A DNA stretch of 64,000 nt from Halomicrobium sp. LC1Hm (GCF_009617995.1 NZ_CP044129.1:682001-746000), one strand, 5' to 3'; shown: positions 1 through 8,090, counted from the stretch's first letter. Translations and numbers: made by a program. Notes: a model not told the origin generated them from the letters alone.

Positions 1-1
1 G

Positions 2-412
2 GGCCTCGACGTCGACGACGAGACCATCGACTCGTTCCTCGAAGAGGTCCCCCAGCCGGGCCACTCCCAGCGGGGCCACGCGACACTGACCATCGAGAGC
101 GAGGGCGCGCCCGACGTGGACCTGCTCGACGTGATCGAGGTCGCCCGCGAGTCGATGAGCGCTCGCATCTACAACCTCGCCAAGCGCCCCGACGAGGACC
201 ACATGACCTACGAGTCACACAAGAACGCCAAGTTCGTCGAGGACTGCGTGCGCTCGATGGCAGAGGGCGTCGTCGACCGCTTCGATCATCTCCCCGCGGA
301 CGCCGTCGTGACGATGAAACAGTCAAACGACGAGTCGATCCACCAGCACAACGCTCACGCCGAGCGGGTGGCGACGTTCGGCGACCTCGAAGCGGAACTG
401 GCCGACGAGTGA
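2..412 (+). CDS. mptA: GTP cyclohydrolase MptA (type IB-like), 3' part
   Basis: This is the C-terminal 136 codons of a GTP cyclohydrolase of the MptA/FolE2 family; the start lies outside the window. The visible part contains the family signatures [10 protein letters not shown] and, near the end, [12 protein letters not shown]. In archaea the enzyme opens the GTP ring to make dihydroneopterin cyclic phosphate for pterin cofactors, and it is metal dependent. The reading frame is open from base 2 to the TGA at 410-412. Identification rests on these motifs; upstream neighbours are not visible. Confidence 0.88.
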   Translation, partial: GLDVDDETIDSFLEEVPQPGHSQRGHATLTIESEGAPDVDLLDVIEVARESMSARIYNLAKRPDEDHMTYESHKNAKFVEDCVRSMAEGVVDRFDHLPADAVVTMKQSNDESIHQHNAHAERVATFGDLEAELADE

Positions 413-538
413 CGACGACCGCTCCAGACAGCCCCGCGTTTCGACGATAGTACGTTCACAGAGCGGGCGATCCGGTCAGCGTGACACCATCGTGCTCAAC
501 CGTCCGTTTATAATTCAGGAGAAGTTGAAACACGAGTA

Positions 539-1000
539 ATGGAACCACAGTTCGGTAGTGGCGTTTCTATACGATTGATCCAAGTCTTCGTGTTGATCTT
601 TGCGGGATTCGCGACGATGCTTCTGCGGATCTATGGGACAGATGTTGATGATATGGAAGCAGGCAGCCCCGAAATGTTGGCGTGGTTCTTCATGTCGTAC
701 GCCATCGTGCCCGTGTATCCCGCATTTCTATTGAGTCTGGTCCCACTACTGCGTGACGGGAGTGTCGTGACGACGTACATCGGGTACCTGCTCGGCCTCT
801 TCGTGACACTGCCGACGCTGGTGTTGACGCTGATCAACCTGTACGTCGGCGTGACAGACGGGGGAGACATCGCGTTACCGCTGTATCAGCGAGTGACGAG
901 CAGCCTTTCTACTGTGTTAGTCTGGACATCAACATTCGTCGTGACGATTCTCTACGTTTGTCCCGAAGAACTTCCTATGCTAGTGAATCGGTGTCTATAG
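539..1000 (+). CDS. Unrecognised four-helix membrane protein
   Basis: A 153-residue protein with four hydrophobic stretches at roughly residues 11-31, 46-68, 78-102 and 128-145, so probably an integral membrane protein. I do not recognise the family. Codon use is less GC-biased than in the flanking housekeeping genes. Its 3' end overlaps by 26 bp the 3' end of the gene read from the other strand (975-1886). A TATA-like stretch (tttataatt, about 508-516) lies about 25-30 bp upstream of the ATG, consistent with a nearly leaderless transcript. Confidence 0.62.
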   Translation: MEPQFGSGVSIRLIQVFVLIFAGFATMLLRIYGTDVDDMEAGSPEMLAWFFMSYAIVPVYPAFLLSLVPLLRDGSVVTTYIGYLLGLFVTLPTLVLTLINLYVGVTDGGDIALPLYQRVTSSLSTVLVWTSTFVVTILYVCPEELPMLVNRCL

Positions 1001-1886
1001 CGAGTACGAGTTCGTTCGGACCGTTCTCTTTCCGATTGACCTCGGACATCTGCTTGGCCCCCTCCTCATCCAGCCGACCTTTTAGATCGCTGATTTTCTC
1101 TTTCGGTTCACCCCCCATGCCCCGGACGTGCAGGTAGTCGATATCGACTGGTAGCTTGTCCAGATGAGCAGCGTTCTGAGAAATCCTCCGTCGGAGTTCG
1201 TCGGTCCCGAGTTTACTCCCACCTCGCACAAAGATGACGAAGGGACGATGCCGAACGAGATCGTCGAACAGGTCTTGAAAGTCCTCGTTCCGCGTGCTAC
1301 TATCCGAGAGTTGACCGTAGAGATCCCGAAACAGGCCGTGTTTTTCGAAGTAACCGGCCGAGCAAAGACTTGGGACGTTCTGCGCTGCACTCCCGTACTT
1401 GTCACCGAGTTTTCCCCGACGCTCGTATTCCTCTCCGTTGTCAACGTTGAAGTTGTCGAAGTACTTGCTGAGATGATACGCTTCCTCGAGCATACTACTC
1501 TGTGACGGGGAGAGAATCGGATCGAAGAACGCCATCACCTCGTCAACGTCGCCCTTGCTCGCACGAATCGAGAGATACAGTTCGAACGCCGATTCGGAAA
1601 ACGCCCGTTTCGATTCTTCACGCCAGTATTCTTTCAGTTCGGCTTTACTATCTGCCCAGTCACCTCGCGTCGGATCGACCGTGACGACTGCTTCTGTTTC
1701 GTCGATCTCGAACGGATCGTCACCAGTGACCCTGTCGATCTTTATGATATAGTCCTCACCGACGACAGATGCCGTCTCCTGATTGTCAGTGTTCTCCGCT
1801 GAATTCGAGTCGGTGGATAAGAATGGATTCAGGTCAGACGGTAGCTCCGAGCTTGAGAAGAGCCGGTCGAAAAATCCCCGTAGCAC
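975..1886 (-). CDS. Hypothetical acidic protein, 303 aa
   Basis: A 303-residue acidic soluble protein that I cannot assign to a family. Residues 20-45 are low-complexity (Ser/Asn/Asp/Glu rich) and look disordered; the rest is mixed and the C-terminal third is highly charged. There is no signal peptide, membrane helix or nuclease/ATPase motif that I can see. It starts 2 bp after the stop of the 79-residue gene at 1889-2128, so the two form one transcription unit. Base composition is lower in GC than the neighbours, suggesting accessory DNA. Confidence 0.6.
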   Translation of the reverse strand: MLRGFFDRLFSSSELPSDLNPFLSTDSNSAENTDNQETASVVGEDYIIKIDRVTGDDPFEIDETEAVVTVDPTRGDWADSKAELKEYWREESKRAFSESAFELYLSIRASKGDVDEVMAFFDPILSPSQSSMLEEAYHLSKYFDNFNVDNGEEYERRGKLGDKYGSAAQNVPSLCSAGYFEKHGLFRDLYGQLSDSSTRNEDFQDLFDDLVRHRPFVIFVRGGSKLGTDELRRRISQNAAHLDKLPVDIDYLHVRGMGGEPKEKISDLKGRLDEEGAKQMSEVNRKENGPNELVLAIDTDSLA

Positions 1887-1888
1887 GG

Positions 1889-2128
1889 TTACTCTTCGAC
1901 TTCAGTGGCGTAGTGAAGGATGTCCCCGACATCGTCTTTGACGAAGTGCTCAGAGTTTTGATAGACGATCCCGAGGTCGTCGATCGTCATATAATCCCCG
2001 GTCTCGTCGTCTGTCACAATTTCGCCGGAGTCGCGGTCGCGTAGATATCCCTCTTCAGTGATGTCCTTGTCAAAGAGGTCCGCTAAATACTCTTTCCGGT
2101 CGTCGCCGAAGACGATCTCTGGGGACAT
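1889..2128 (-). CDS. Hypothetical small acidic protein, 79 aa
   Basis: A short acidic protein starting MSPEIVFGDDRKEYLADLF at the ATG complementary to 2126-2128. The same frame stays open far upstream, but that extension is antisense to the TrmB gene and has the Arg/Pro-rich composition of a shadow frame, so this ATG is the sensible start. No family recognised. It is the first gene of a two-gene unit with 975-1886. The small acidic first partner before a larger protein resembles the arrangement of many two-gene modules, but no function is implied by sequence. Confidence 0.55.
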   Translation of the reverse strand: MSPEIVFGDDRKEYLADLFDKDITEEGYLRDRDSGEIVTDDETGDYMTIDDLGIVYQNSEHFVKDDVGDILHYATEVEE

Positions 2129-2211
2129 TATTTTCGTCTCTGCTGTGAGTTGTTCTGGACGACTCTTGAATCTTGCTCTCGCGTGGCCTGCATAATCGGC
2201 GGTTACTCCAC

Positions 2212-3015
2212 TCAGTCGCCGACGATCTCTCGGGCCCGCTGCCAGCGTGGCTCGAACTCCGCGTAGATCTCGTCCGCGAACTCCGGATCTTTCAGGTCGA
2301 TGACGGCGAACGTCGACCCTCCGAGCGGGTGGGGAACCTCGATACAGACCTCGACGTCGTCGATCAGTTCGAACGTCGACGTGACCTCCTCCGTGGTGCG
2401 GTAGTGGTAGTTGTCGTACTGCTGGAGGCGTCGCTGGTAGGCCTCGCCAACGTCTGCCGGCACTGCCTCGACGAACGAGGGCGGCAAGAGCATGTACACC
2501 TCGACGCCGCGCTGGAGGGCACTCTCCAGTTCGTCGACCAGCCGGTCGGTCGCCTCGGTCAGGTCGAGTTGCTGGCCGGGCAGCGAGCCCACCATCACGA
2601 TTCGCTCGTCCGCGGCCGAGAGCCGTTCGACCAGGAGGTCGACGGTCTCGGCAGGTCCCACCGCGGCGGTCCAGAACGGTTCCTCGACCGGCTCGGCGGA
2701 TTCGAGTTGATTCGAGAGCTCGTCGACGATCTCCTCGTACTGCTTTGCCTTCTCGTCGAGCTGGCGTTTCTTGTCCTCCAGGAGCCGCTCCAGGGCGGTG
2801 TCGGGCTCGACCGGCGCGTACTTTTTGGGGCGACTGGCCGTCTGGCTGCGGACGAGGTTGTACGTCTCCAGGCTGTTGAGCACGTCGTAGATGCGGCCCA
2901 TCGGAACGTCGCTGGCGCGTGACAACTCCTTCGCGGTTGTCGGTCCCGTGTCCAGCAGCGACCGGAAGGCGCGATCTTCGTACTCGGAGAGGCCGAGATC
3001 TCTCAGATTCGCCAT
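2212..3015 (-). CDS. TrmB-family transcriptional regulator
   Basis: A 267-residue regulator. The first ~70 residues form a TrmB-type winged helix (LGLSEYEDRAFRSLL, then AKELSRASDVPMGRIYDVL, then a wing rich in basic residues). A Lys/Glu-rich coiled coil follows (~75-105) and then a C-terminal effector-sensing domain. Characterised family members sense sugars and control sugar uptake or gluconeogenic genes. The ligand here cannot be read from the sequence. No sugar transporter is adjacent; the neighbour downstream is the DUF255 protein. Confidence 0.88.
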   Translation of the reverse strand: MANLRDLGLSEYEDRAFRSLLDTGPTTAKELSRASDVPMGRIYDVLNSLETYNLVRSQTASRPKKYAPVEPDTALERLLEDKKRQLDEKAKQYEEIVDELSNQLESAEPVEEPFWTAAVGPAETVDLLVERLSAADERIVMVGSLPGQQLDLTEATDRLVDELESALQRGVEVYMLLPPSFVEAVPADVGEAYQRRLQQYDNYHYRTTEEVTSTFELIDDVEVCIEVPHPLGGSTFAVIDLKDPEFADEIYAEFEPRWQRAREIVGD

Positions 3016-3087
3016 ACCGACGACAGGACACGGACAGTCAAAAACGCATCGACAGTTTGCCCGCGTGTATCGTTTTTTGAACGACGC

Positions 3088-4722
3088 CTACGCGTCGCCC
3101 GTCAGGACGGCTTCGAGCCCCGCCGGCTCCTCGGCCGTGCCGACCTGCTCGCCGCCTTCGAACAGGACCGCCTCGTCGCCGCCCACGTCGGGGACGACGA
3201 CGGTCTCGTGGTCGGCCAGTCGGAGTGCGGCCCGGTGGAGGTCGCTCCCGGCTCGCGGGCCGACGCGGAGGACGGCGGGCGAGCGAAGCCGGGCGGCCGT
3301 GGCCGCGTAGTGTGCAACTTCGACACCCATCCGGTCGGACGCACCGGCGAAAGCGGCGATGGCGTCGTGAGCGGCCGCCCGGTAGCGCTCGTCGTCGGCG
3401 AGCGCGGCCAGATCGAGCAAGGCGTCGGCCAGCTCGACGGTCGCGTCGAGTGGGTACTGCGAACGCGAGCACAGGCCTGGCCCGTCGGCCGGTCCGTCGC
3501 GAAACGCTCCGCTCTCGGTCTGGAGGTGTTCGATCGCCCAGTCGGCGATCGCTCTGGCGGGGCGGCCCTCGCCGAGCACCTGCCAGCTCGTCGTCAGCCC
3601 CTGCAGGACCCGCGCCTGGTCGAGGAGGAGCCCGGTCGACCCCACGGCGTCGTCGGTCCGGTAGTGCGTGACCGCGCCGTTCTCGACGAGCGTCTCGGTG
3701 ATCGTCTCGCGGGCGCGTTCGGCGTACCGGCGAGCCCGCTCGTCGTCGGTGTAGGCGGCGTACGTCGCCAGCGCGTCGATGGCCATCCCGTTCCGGTCGG
3801 CGAAGACCGTCTCGTCGACCTGGGGCGGGTCCGCCGAGGCCCGATCGCTGGCGTCCAGCCGGTGGTACGTGTCGTCGCCGGCCTGACTGGCGGCGAACGC
3901 GCCGCTGGTGTCCCCGCCGGTGTCGACCCACAGCTCCGTCGTCAGGTACTCGATGGCCCGCTCGGCGGTCTCGCGATAGGCCTCCTCCCCCGTGTACCGA
4001 TAGCCGTGAGCGAACGCCCTGACGAGGCCGGCGTTCTCGTCGAGGAGCCGCTCGGTCCGCGCGTCCGACCACGTCCGGCCGTTCGCGTAGCGATAGAACC
4101 CGCCGTCGTCGGTGTCCCGGAGGTGCGTCTGAATCGCCTCAAGCGTCCGTGTCGCCTGGTCGCGAGCCCGCACCAGCGCGAACTCGACGGTCCGTGGCAA
4201 CGGGAACTTCACGTCGGTCCCCCAGCCGCCGTACTCCTCGTCGTAGGCCGCGAGCAGCTGCTCGACCATCGCCTCCTCGATCCGTGCGGTCACCTCGCCA
4301 GCGGGCGGTGCCTCGGTCTGGAGCGAGCGCGGGACGGAGCCGGCGGCCTCCCCCTCCGTCTCCCAGGTCTCGCGGACGCTGTCGAGAATCCCACGGAAGC
4401 CGTCGGGCCCGAGATACGTCGCCCCGGTCAGCACCGTCCCGTCGGGCGTGAGAAACACCGTCGAGGGAAACCCACCCATGATGTATCGCTCGCGCACCTC
4501 GGGGTGGCGGTCGCCGTCGACCCGGACCGGGACGAAGCCGTCGTTGACGTTGGCCGCGATCCGTGGCTCCGCGTACGTCTTGCGGTCCATCTCGCGACAC
4601 TCGGGGCTCCAGGGCACCGTCAGCGCGAGCAAGATCGGCTTGCCGGCCTCCCGCGCCGCCTCGAAGGCCGCCGGCCCCCACTCGCGCCACTCGACTTTCG
4701 TCTCCGCTGCGAACTGATCCAT
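3088..4722 (-). CDS. DUF255 / YyaL-type thioredoxin-fold and (alpha/alpha)6-barrel protein
   Basis: A 544-residue protein with an N-terminal DUF255 thioredoxin-like domain (about residues 1-120) followed by a long helical domain resembling N-acylglucosamine 2-epimerases (YyaL/SSP411 family, function unproven). The ATG complementary to 4720-4722 is chosen because the protein begins at MDQFAAETKVEWREWGPAAF, the normal DUF255 start; a longer frame reaches 4854 but runs into the FxsA promoter. The usual CxxC-like site of the family reads WSPECREMD here, so only one cysteine remains and disulfide exchange by a cysteine pair is unlikely. Confidence 0.82.
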   Translation of the reverse strand: MDQFAAETKVEWREWGPAAFEAAREAGKPILLALTVPWSPECREMDRKTYAEPRIAANVNDGFVPVRVDGDRHPEVRERYIMGGFPSTVFLTPDGTVLTGATYLGPDGFRGILDSVRETWETEGEAAGSVPRSLQTEAPPAGEVTARIEEAMVEQLLAAYDEEYGGWGTDVKFPLPRTVEFALVRARDQATRTLEAIQTHLRDTDDGGFYRYANGRTWSDARTERLLDENAGLVRAFAHGYRYTGEEAYRETAERAIEYLTTELWVDTGGDTSGAFAASQAGDDTYHRLDASDRASADPPQVDETVFADRNGMAIDALATYAAYTDDERARRYAERARETITETLVENGAVTHYRTDDAVGSTGLLLDQARVLQGLTTSWQVLGEGRPARAIADWAIEHLQTESGAFRDGPADGPGLCSRSQYPLDATVELADALLDLAALADDERYRAAAHDAIAAFAGASDRMGVEVAHYAATAARLRSPAVLRVGPRAGSDLHRAALRLADHETVVVPDVGGDEAVLFEGGEQVGTAEEPAGLEAVLTGDA

Positions 4723-4862
4723 ACCCGCGTTACGGAGCCGACCGGCAAGAGACTTGCACTCTCGGATCACCTCGGTCAACACGCTGTCCGGTGGCGTCGG
4801 GTCACGACCCCCACCGGTCCGATACTCGAAAAGCGTTTGAGTCGCGGCCGGCAAGTGCGGGT

Positions 4863-5441
4863 ATGCTCCGGGTCATCGCGGTGTTGCTGTTGATACCGCT
4901 GCTGGACGCACTCCTGCTCGTCGTCGCCGCAACGCAGTTCGACACGCTCTCTGCGGCCGTCGTCGTGTTACTCGTCGTCGTCACCGCCCTCGTCGGGATG
5001 TTGCTGGTCCGTGCCGAGGGACGCCACACGCTGCGCAGGATCCAAGAGAAACTGGCGACCGGTGAGGTGCCGACCGACGAGCTGGTCGACGGCGGCTTCC
5101 TCGTCGCCGCGGGCGCGTTCTTCCTCACGCCCGGCTTCGTCACCGACCTCCTCGGCCTCCTGCTCGCGCTGCCGATCACGCGCGCGCCGATCCGCATGGC
5201 CGCCAAACGCTGGCTCATCACCCCCTACCTCGACGCCAAAGCCCAGGGATTCGTGAGCGGCAACGTCTACGTCGGCGGCTTCCCCGGCCAGGGCGACGCC
5301 GGTCCGGGTCCGAGCGGTCCGGCCGGCGGCCCCGACACCGGCCCGAGCGACGGCCCCGGTACCGTCGGCTCCGATGGCTCGCCTTCCGGTTTCGACCACG
5401 ACAACGCCACCGACATCGACTTCGAGGAACGCGACGAGTGA
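4863..5441 (+). CDS. fxsA: FxsA-family membrane protein
   Basis: A 192-residue membrane protein of the FxsA family (in E. coli its overproduction relieves phage T7 exclusion by F plasmids). The start MLRVIAVLLLIPLLDALLL gives the first helix; others follow at about residues 25-45 and 75-105, with the family motif FLLTPGF-like (FFLTPGFVTDLLGLLL). The last 50 residues are a Gly/Pro/Asp-rich, probably disordered acidic tail, as in other haloarchaea. The gene is divergent from the DUF255 gene. The ATG at 4863 is the only one giving a clean membrane start. Confidence 0.85.
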   Translation: MLRVIAVLLLIPLLDALLLVVAATQFDTLSAAVVVLLVVVTALVGMLLVRAEGRHTLRRIQEKLATGEVPTDELVDGGFLVAAGAFFLTPGFVTDLLGLLLALPITRAPIRMAAKRWLITPYLDAKAQGFVSGNVYVGGFPGQGDAGPGPSGPAGGPDTGPSDGPGTVGSDGSPSGFDHDNATDIDFEERDE

Positions 5442-5608
5442 GACTGCCGACCGCCGGTCTTCGACGGCCCCTCGCTACTCCGTGCCGGCGACGCTCGTGA
5501 CACAGTGACAGCCGACGGGACGACGACGGGCGTGGTGTCGACCCACACTCCGCCCCCGAAAAGTAACGTTTAACAGTACCCCTCGGGTACACTCGGATGC
5601 ACTCGCTC

Positions 5609-5682
5609 GGGCCGGTAGCTCAATCAGGTTGAGCGCTCGGCTGATAACCGGGAGGTTCGCGGTTCAAATCCGCGTCGGCCCA
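5609..5682 (+). tRNA. tRNA-Ile (anticodon GAT)
   Basis: A 74-nt cloverleaf. The acceptor stem GGGCCGG pairs with TCGGCCC plus discriminator A. The anticodon stem CTCGG/CCGGG holds loop CTGATAA with anticodon GAT, and the T arm contains GGTTCAAATCC. No CCA is encoded and there is no intron. Downstream sequence to about 10250 contains gene fragments, a toxin-antitoxin pair and AT-rich genes, so this tRNA may mark an integration hot spot. I did not find a second copy of its 3' end that would define an att site. Confidence 0.95.
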
Positions 5683-5857
5683 TTCGTTTTTCACACGGTC
5701 GTTGGCTGATCGAGAATCGCAAGTACAGTCTTCGAGGCATTCGAGTTCTGGCGAGACGCTTCGTGAGCAGAAGCGTCGAAAATCCGAGTGGCACTGGAAG
5801 CCAGTTTCCCACCCTCTCCTCTGGCGATTTTCGTTAACTGGGGGTGAGTGGCCGTGA

Positions 5858-5943
5858 GCCAGCGCGATCGTCGCCAGCGATCCCCACGACGACCCGCCGA
5901 TGCCCGACGTACTCGATGCAGCGCTGACGCACCTGATCGAGAG
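5858..5943 (+). repeat. 86-bp direct repeat, left copy (gene remnant)
   Basis: This stretch matches 6581-6666 with about six mismatches. It encodes the same peptide segment (SAIVASDPHDDPP followed by DVLDAALTHL), but an in-frame TGA at 5855-5857 abuts it and the frame then runs into unrelated sequence, so it is a remnant rather than a gene. The two copies bracket the toxin-antitoxin pair at 5987-6539. The 175 bp between tRNA-Ile and this repeat hold no gene that I can support. Confidence 0.8.
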
Positions 5944-5986
5944 TCGGCGGCAGCGTTTTGTGTGCGTGCGACAGATGTACAGGCGT

Positions 5987-6262
5987 ATGTCAGAAGCCGA
6001 CTCGAACGACGACGATCCCGAGATCGACCGGATCAACCTCCGAATCTCGCGGTCGTTCCTCGACGTGGTCGACGAGACGTGGCGCGAGCGTGGCTTCAAC
6101 AGCCGCAGCGAGTTCATCCGCTACGCACTGCGTGATTCGGTGAATCATCCCGAGGGCGCGGGCGTCTGGAAGGACATCGCCATCAGCGAAGCGCAATTCG
6201 ACGAGGGTGACGGCATTTCGAGCGACGAGGTCAAAGCGAAGTATGGATCAGACGGCGAATGA
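5987..6262 (+). CDS. Ribbon-helix-helix antitoxin (ParD/CopG-like)
   Basis: A 91-residue protein whose middle part is a ribbon-helix-helix DNA-binding fold: INLRISRSFLDVVDETW, then the helix-turn GFNSRSEFIRYALRDSV. The C-terminal ~30 residues are the probable toxin-binding tail. The ATG at 5987 is preferred over an upstream in-frame ATG at 5900, because the latter only adds the remnant peptide of the direct repeat. The toxin gene overlaps its 3' end by 20 bp, as in a co-translated toxin-antitoxin operon; the antitoxin would repress its own promoter and neutralise the toxin. Confidence 0.82.
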   Translation: MSEADSNDDDPEIDRINLRISRSFLDVVDETWRERGFNSRSEFIRYALRDSVNHPEGAGVWKDIAISEAQFDEGDGISSDEVKAKYGSDGE

Positions 6263-6539
6263 TGACGATTGGGGCTGGAAGTTCTCGCCCCGAGCTGAAG
6301 ACCAGTTCTCACAGTTGGGGAGCGATAGCCAACAGCGGATCATCGACAAGTTGGAGGAAGTCGTTTCCTCGGAGTGGCGCGACCCCGACGACTTTCTCGA
6401 ACCGCTGACTGGTTCGCCGTTTCAGAAGCTCCGTGTCGGTGGGTATCGCCTCGGCTGTCGACTCTTGCACGAGTCGAAGATGCTCCGAGTCGAGAGCGTT
6501 CGGAAGCGTGAAGGCGCGTACAAGGGCGACGACGATTAG
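6243..6539 (+). CDS. RelE/ParE-superfamily toxin
   Basis: A 98-residue protein with the RelE/ParE layout. The N-terminal strand and helix read WGWKFSPRAEDQFSQL. The core strand is FQKLRVGGYRLGCRLL, and the last strand with its basic end is LRVESVRKREGAYKGDD. Proteins of this family are mRNA interferases or gyrase poisons; which one cannot be told here. It starts inside the antitoxin gene (ATG at 6243, antitoxin stop 6260-6262). The pair sits between two copies of an 86-bp direct repeat. Confidence 0.82.
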   Translation: MDQTANDDDWGWKFSPRAEDQFSQLGSDSQQRIIDKLEEVVSSEWRDPDDFLEPLTGSPFQKLRVGGYRLGCRLLHESKMLRVESVRKREGAYKGDDD

Positions 6540-6580
6540 ACTGGAGTCCCGCTTACGACTGGCAGCAATTCCTCAACAAG

Positions 6581-6666
6581 GCCAGCGCGATCGTCGCCAG
6601 CGACCCCCACGACGACCCACCGATGTCCGACGTACTCGATGCAGCGCTGACCCACCTCGTCGAGAG
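6581..6666 (+). repeat. 86-bp direct repeat, right copy
   Basis: Right copy of the repeat that also occurs at 5858-5943. Here the reading frame is open and continuous with upstream codons (from about 6542, DWQQFLNKASAIVASD) and with the gene that continues to 7159. The right copy therefore looks like the donor and the left copy like a truncated duplicate. Confidence 0.8.
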
Positions 6667-7159
6667 CGAGGCGAACGTCGACGACGCGCGGGCTCGGCGT
6701 GAGCTTCCGTCCGGTGTGGTCACGCGCGAGCAGTTGGAGGAGATCGTCGACGAAGTGGCCGGCGTCGCCCGGAAGGAAATCCAGGCGCTTTGGCAGGCGG
6801 CGCTGCTGGTCGAGGAGCGGGACCACAGCGAGATCGGGAGCGACGACGTGGCCGATTCCTACGAGCGCGCACAGCGGTACATTCTGGAGCAGAATCTGGC
6901 ATCGCTGCCGTTCCACCACCAGCTACTGTACGAGCTGATCCGTGTGGGCGGTGGGCTGACGGCTGGGGAGTTGCACGACCGCTACGAGGCGGTGGCCGAC
7001 GACGTGTACCGTAGGCGTGGGCTGACGCCGATCTCGGAGCGGTCGCGACGGCTGAAGCTATCGAAACTGGAAGATTACGAGTTGATCGAATACGACTGTA
7101 TATATCGGTCGATCAAGCCAGGTTGTGATGTGAGTATAAACCGACTCATGACCAGATAA
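6623..7159 (+). CDS. Truncated Orc1/Cdc6-type protein (lid and winged-helix part only), probably a remnant
   Basis: A 178-residue product. From about residue 35 it looks like the C-terminal half of a haloarchaeal Orc1/Cdc6 initiator: EQLEEIVDEVAGVARKEIQAL (AAA+ lid), then SLPFHHQLLYELIR, GELHDRYEAVADDVY and TPISERSRRLKLSKLEDYELI (winged helix). The Walker A/B ATPase half is missing. The first ~20 residues (DVLDAALTHLVES) are the direct-repeat peptide and do not look like Orc1, so two genes seem to have been joined. The frame is open upstream to at least 6542 but no better start is visible. It ends 14 bp inside the convergent gene. It may be a decayed origin-linked gene of an integrated element. 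Confidence 0.6.
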   Translation: MSDVLDAALTHLVESEANVDDARARRELPSGVVTREQLEEIVDEVAGVARKEIQALWQAALLVEERDHSEIGSDDVADSYERAQRYILEQNLASLPFHHQLLYELIRVGGGLTAGELHDRYEAVADDVYRRRGLTPISERSRRLKLSKLEDYELIEYDCIYRSIKPGCDVSINRLMTR

Positions 7160-7610
7160 TTAAGGCTGCTTTGGAAGTGCTATTTCCAGTAACAGACAGT
7201 ACTGTATTGACCAATGAGTTCAACCCAAAGAGACCGACATATATTGAAATTAACAGAGAAGATAGAAACAACCCAAGTACTGCAAATCTGAGAACTTTTG
7301 TGAATAAGTTAACAAGTACGATAGATTGAATTGCCGTTTCAAGCTCTCTTTCTACAATATCTGGGTTGGTGATGTGCCACCCATCACTGGATTCATACCC
7401 ATTGTTTTCTATTACTTTTTCAACATTCAAATGGCATTGGTACACCCGATCACCGAGTTGGTCACTGTCCTCGGGAAGCACCGGAAGCGATATTTCATTA
7501 TCTGCTTCGATATCTCTCAAGTTTCGCTGATATTGACGCTTCAATTTGTTCCGAGTCCGTATTTGGTTATTATAATTGGGCACGACCCTTCTGACGATTT
7601 CGGCCCACAT
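7146..7610 (-). CDS. Unrecognised protein with C-terminal membrane hairpin
   Basis: A 154-residue protein. The first ~95 residues are soluble and charged; two hydrophobic segments near the C-terminus (around residues 100-122 and 128-145) form a likely membrane hairpin. The ATG complementary to 7608-7610 is chosen because a good Shine-Dalgarno (GGGGAGGAG) lies just upstream and the gene begins 1 bp after the stop of the AlbA_2 gene. It is the last gene of a three-gene, visibly AT-rich operon (9053 to 7146). A membrane-anchored partner beside a nucleic-acid-linked protein would fit a defence or stress module, but this is inference. Confidence 0.6.
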   Translation of the reverse strand: MWAEIVRRVVPNYNNQIRTRNKLKRQYQRNLRDIEADNEISLPVLPEDSDQLGDRVYQCHLNVEKVIENNGYESSDGWHITNPDIVERELETAIQSIVLVNLFTKVLRFAVLGLFLSSLLISIYVGLFGLNSLVNTVLSVTGNSTSKAALIIWS

Positions 7611-7611
7611 G

Positions 7612-8088
7612 TCACTCCTCCCCAGAGTCCATAGCACCAATACTTGTGTTCATCAGTTCCCACACCTCGTGTGGATTTAATAAATGATCTTCATCCTGAT
7701 GACGAATATAAAATCTCCCATCAGCGGTTAGTGGATATTTTTTATATCGGTCTATCATTAATAACACTATATTTGAATCACCGATCTCAACAGTTGAGGA
7801 AACATATTTTCTATCAAGTCTTCTCTTCAGATTTTGATTGAGCACTTCTTTGGCCTTTTCTTCTATAGCAGAGTCGTCAACACCAATTTTATTCCCACTC
7901 CTATCAACTCCCAACAATATTTGCCCTCCACCATTATTAGCAAGGGCACAAGCAGTGATAGCCAATTTCTTCGGATCTTCTGGGATTGTCGGGTAGAATT
8001 CCGTTTTCACACCCCGGCCCTGATCAATAGCAAACTGAATATCTGTTTCATCAATGGATGCTTCTTCTTGCTCATAAATCTCAACCAC
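7612..8088 (-). CDS. AlbA_2 / Schlafen-type domain protein
   Basis: A 158-residue protein whose body matches the AlbA_2 (Schlafen AlbA-like) fold: GRGVKTEFYPTIPEDPKKLAI, then the typical ACALANNGGGQILLGVD glycine-rich strand-turn, and later RFYIRHQDEDHLLNPHEV. The domain occurs in ATP/nucleic-acid-binding regulators and, in several prokaryotic defence systems, as a tRNA nuclease-like module. It stands alone here, without the usual C-terminal helicase or HTH part. It lies 2 bp downstream of the 320-residue gene and 1 bp upstream of the membrane protein. AT-rich codon use differs sharply from the surrounding chromosome. Confidence 0.75.
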   Translation of the reverse strand: MVEIYEQEEASIDETDIQFAIDQGRGVKTEFYPTIPEDPKKLAITACALANNGGGQILLGVDRSGNKIGVDDSAIEEKAKEVLNQNLKRRLDRKYVSSTVEIGDSNIVLLMIDRYKKYPLTADGRFYIRHQDEDHLLNPHEVWELMNTSIGAMDSGEE

Positions 8089-8090
8089 TC

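Noticed and set aside
3208-4893. Long plus-strand frame opposite the DUF255 gene
   Set aside because: A GC3-driven shadow frame; the DUF255 frame on the other strand has clear family motifs.
5620-6117. Minus-strand frames over the tRNA-Ile gene
   Set aside because: Their ends are the reverse complement of the tRNA (reading GFEPRTSRL), a well-known false-positive pattern; composition is Arg/Ser-rich.
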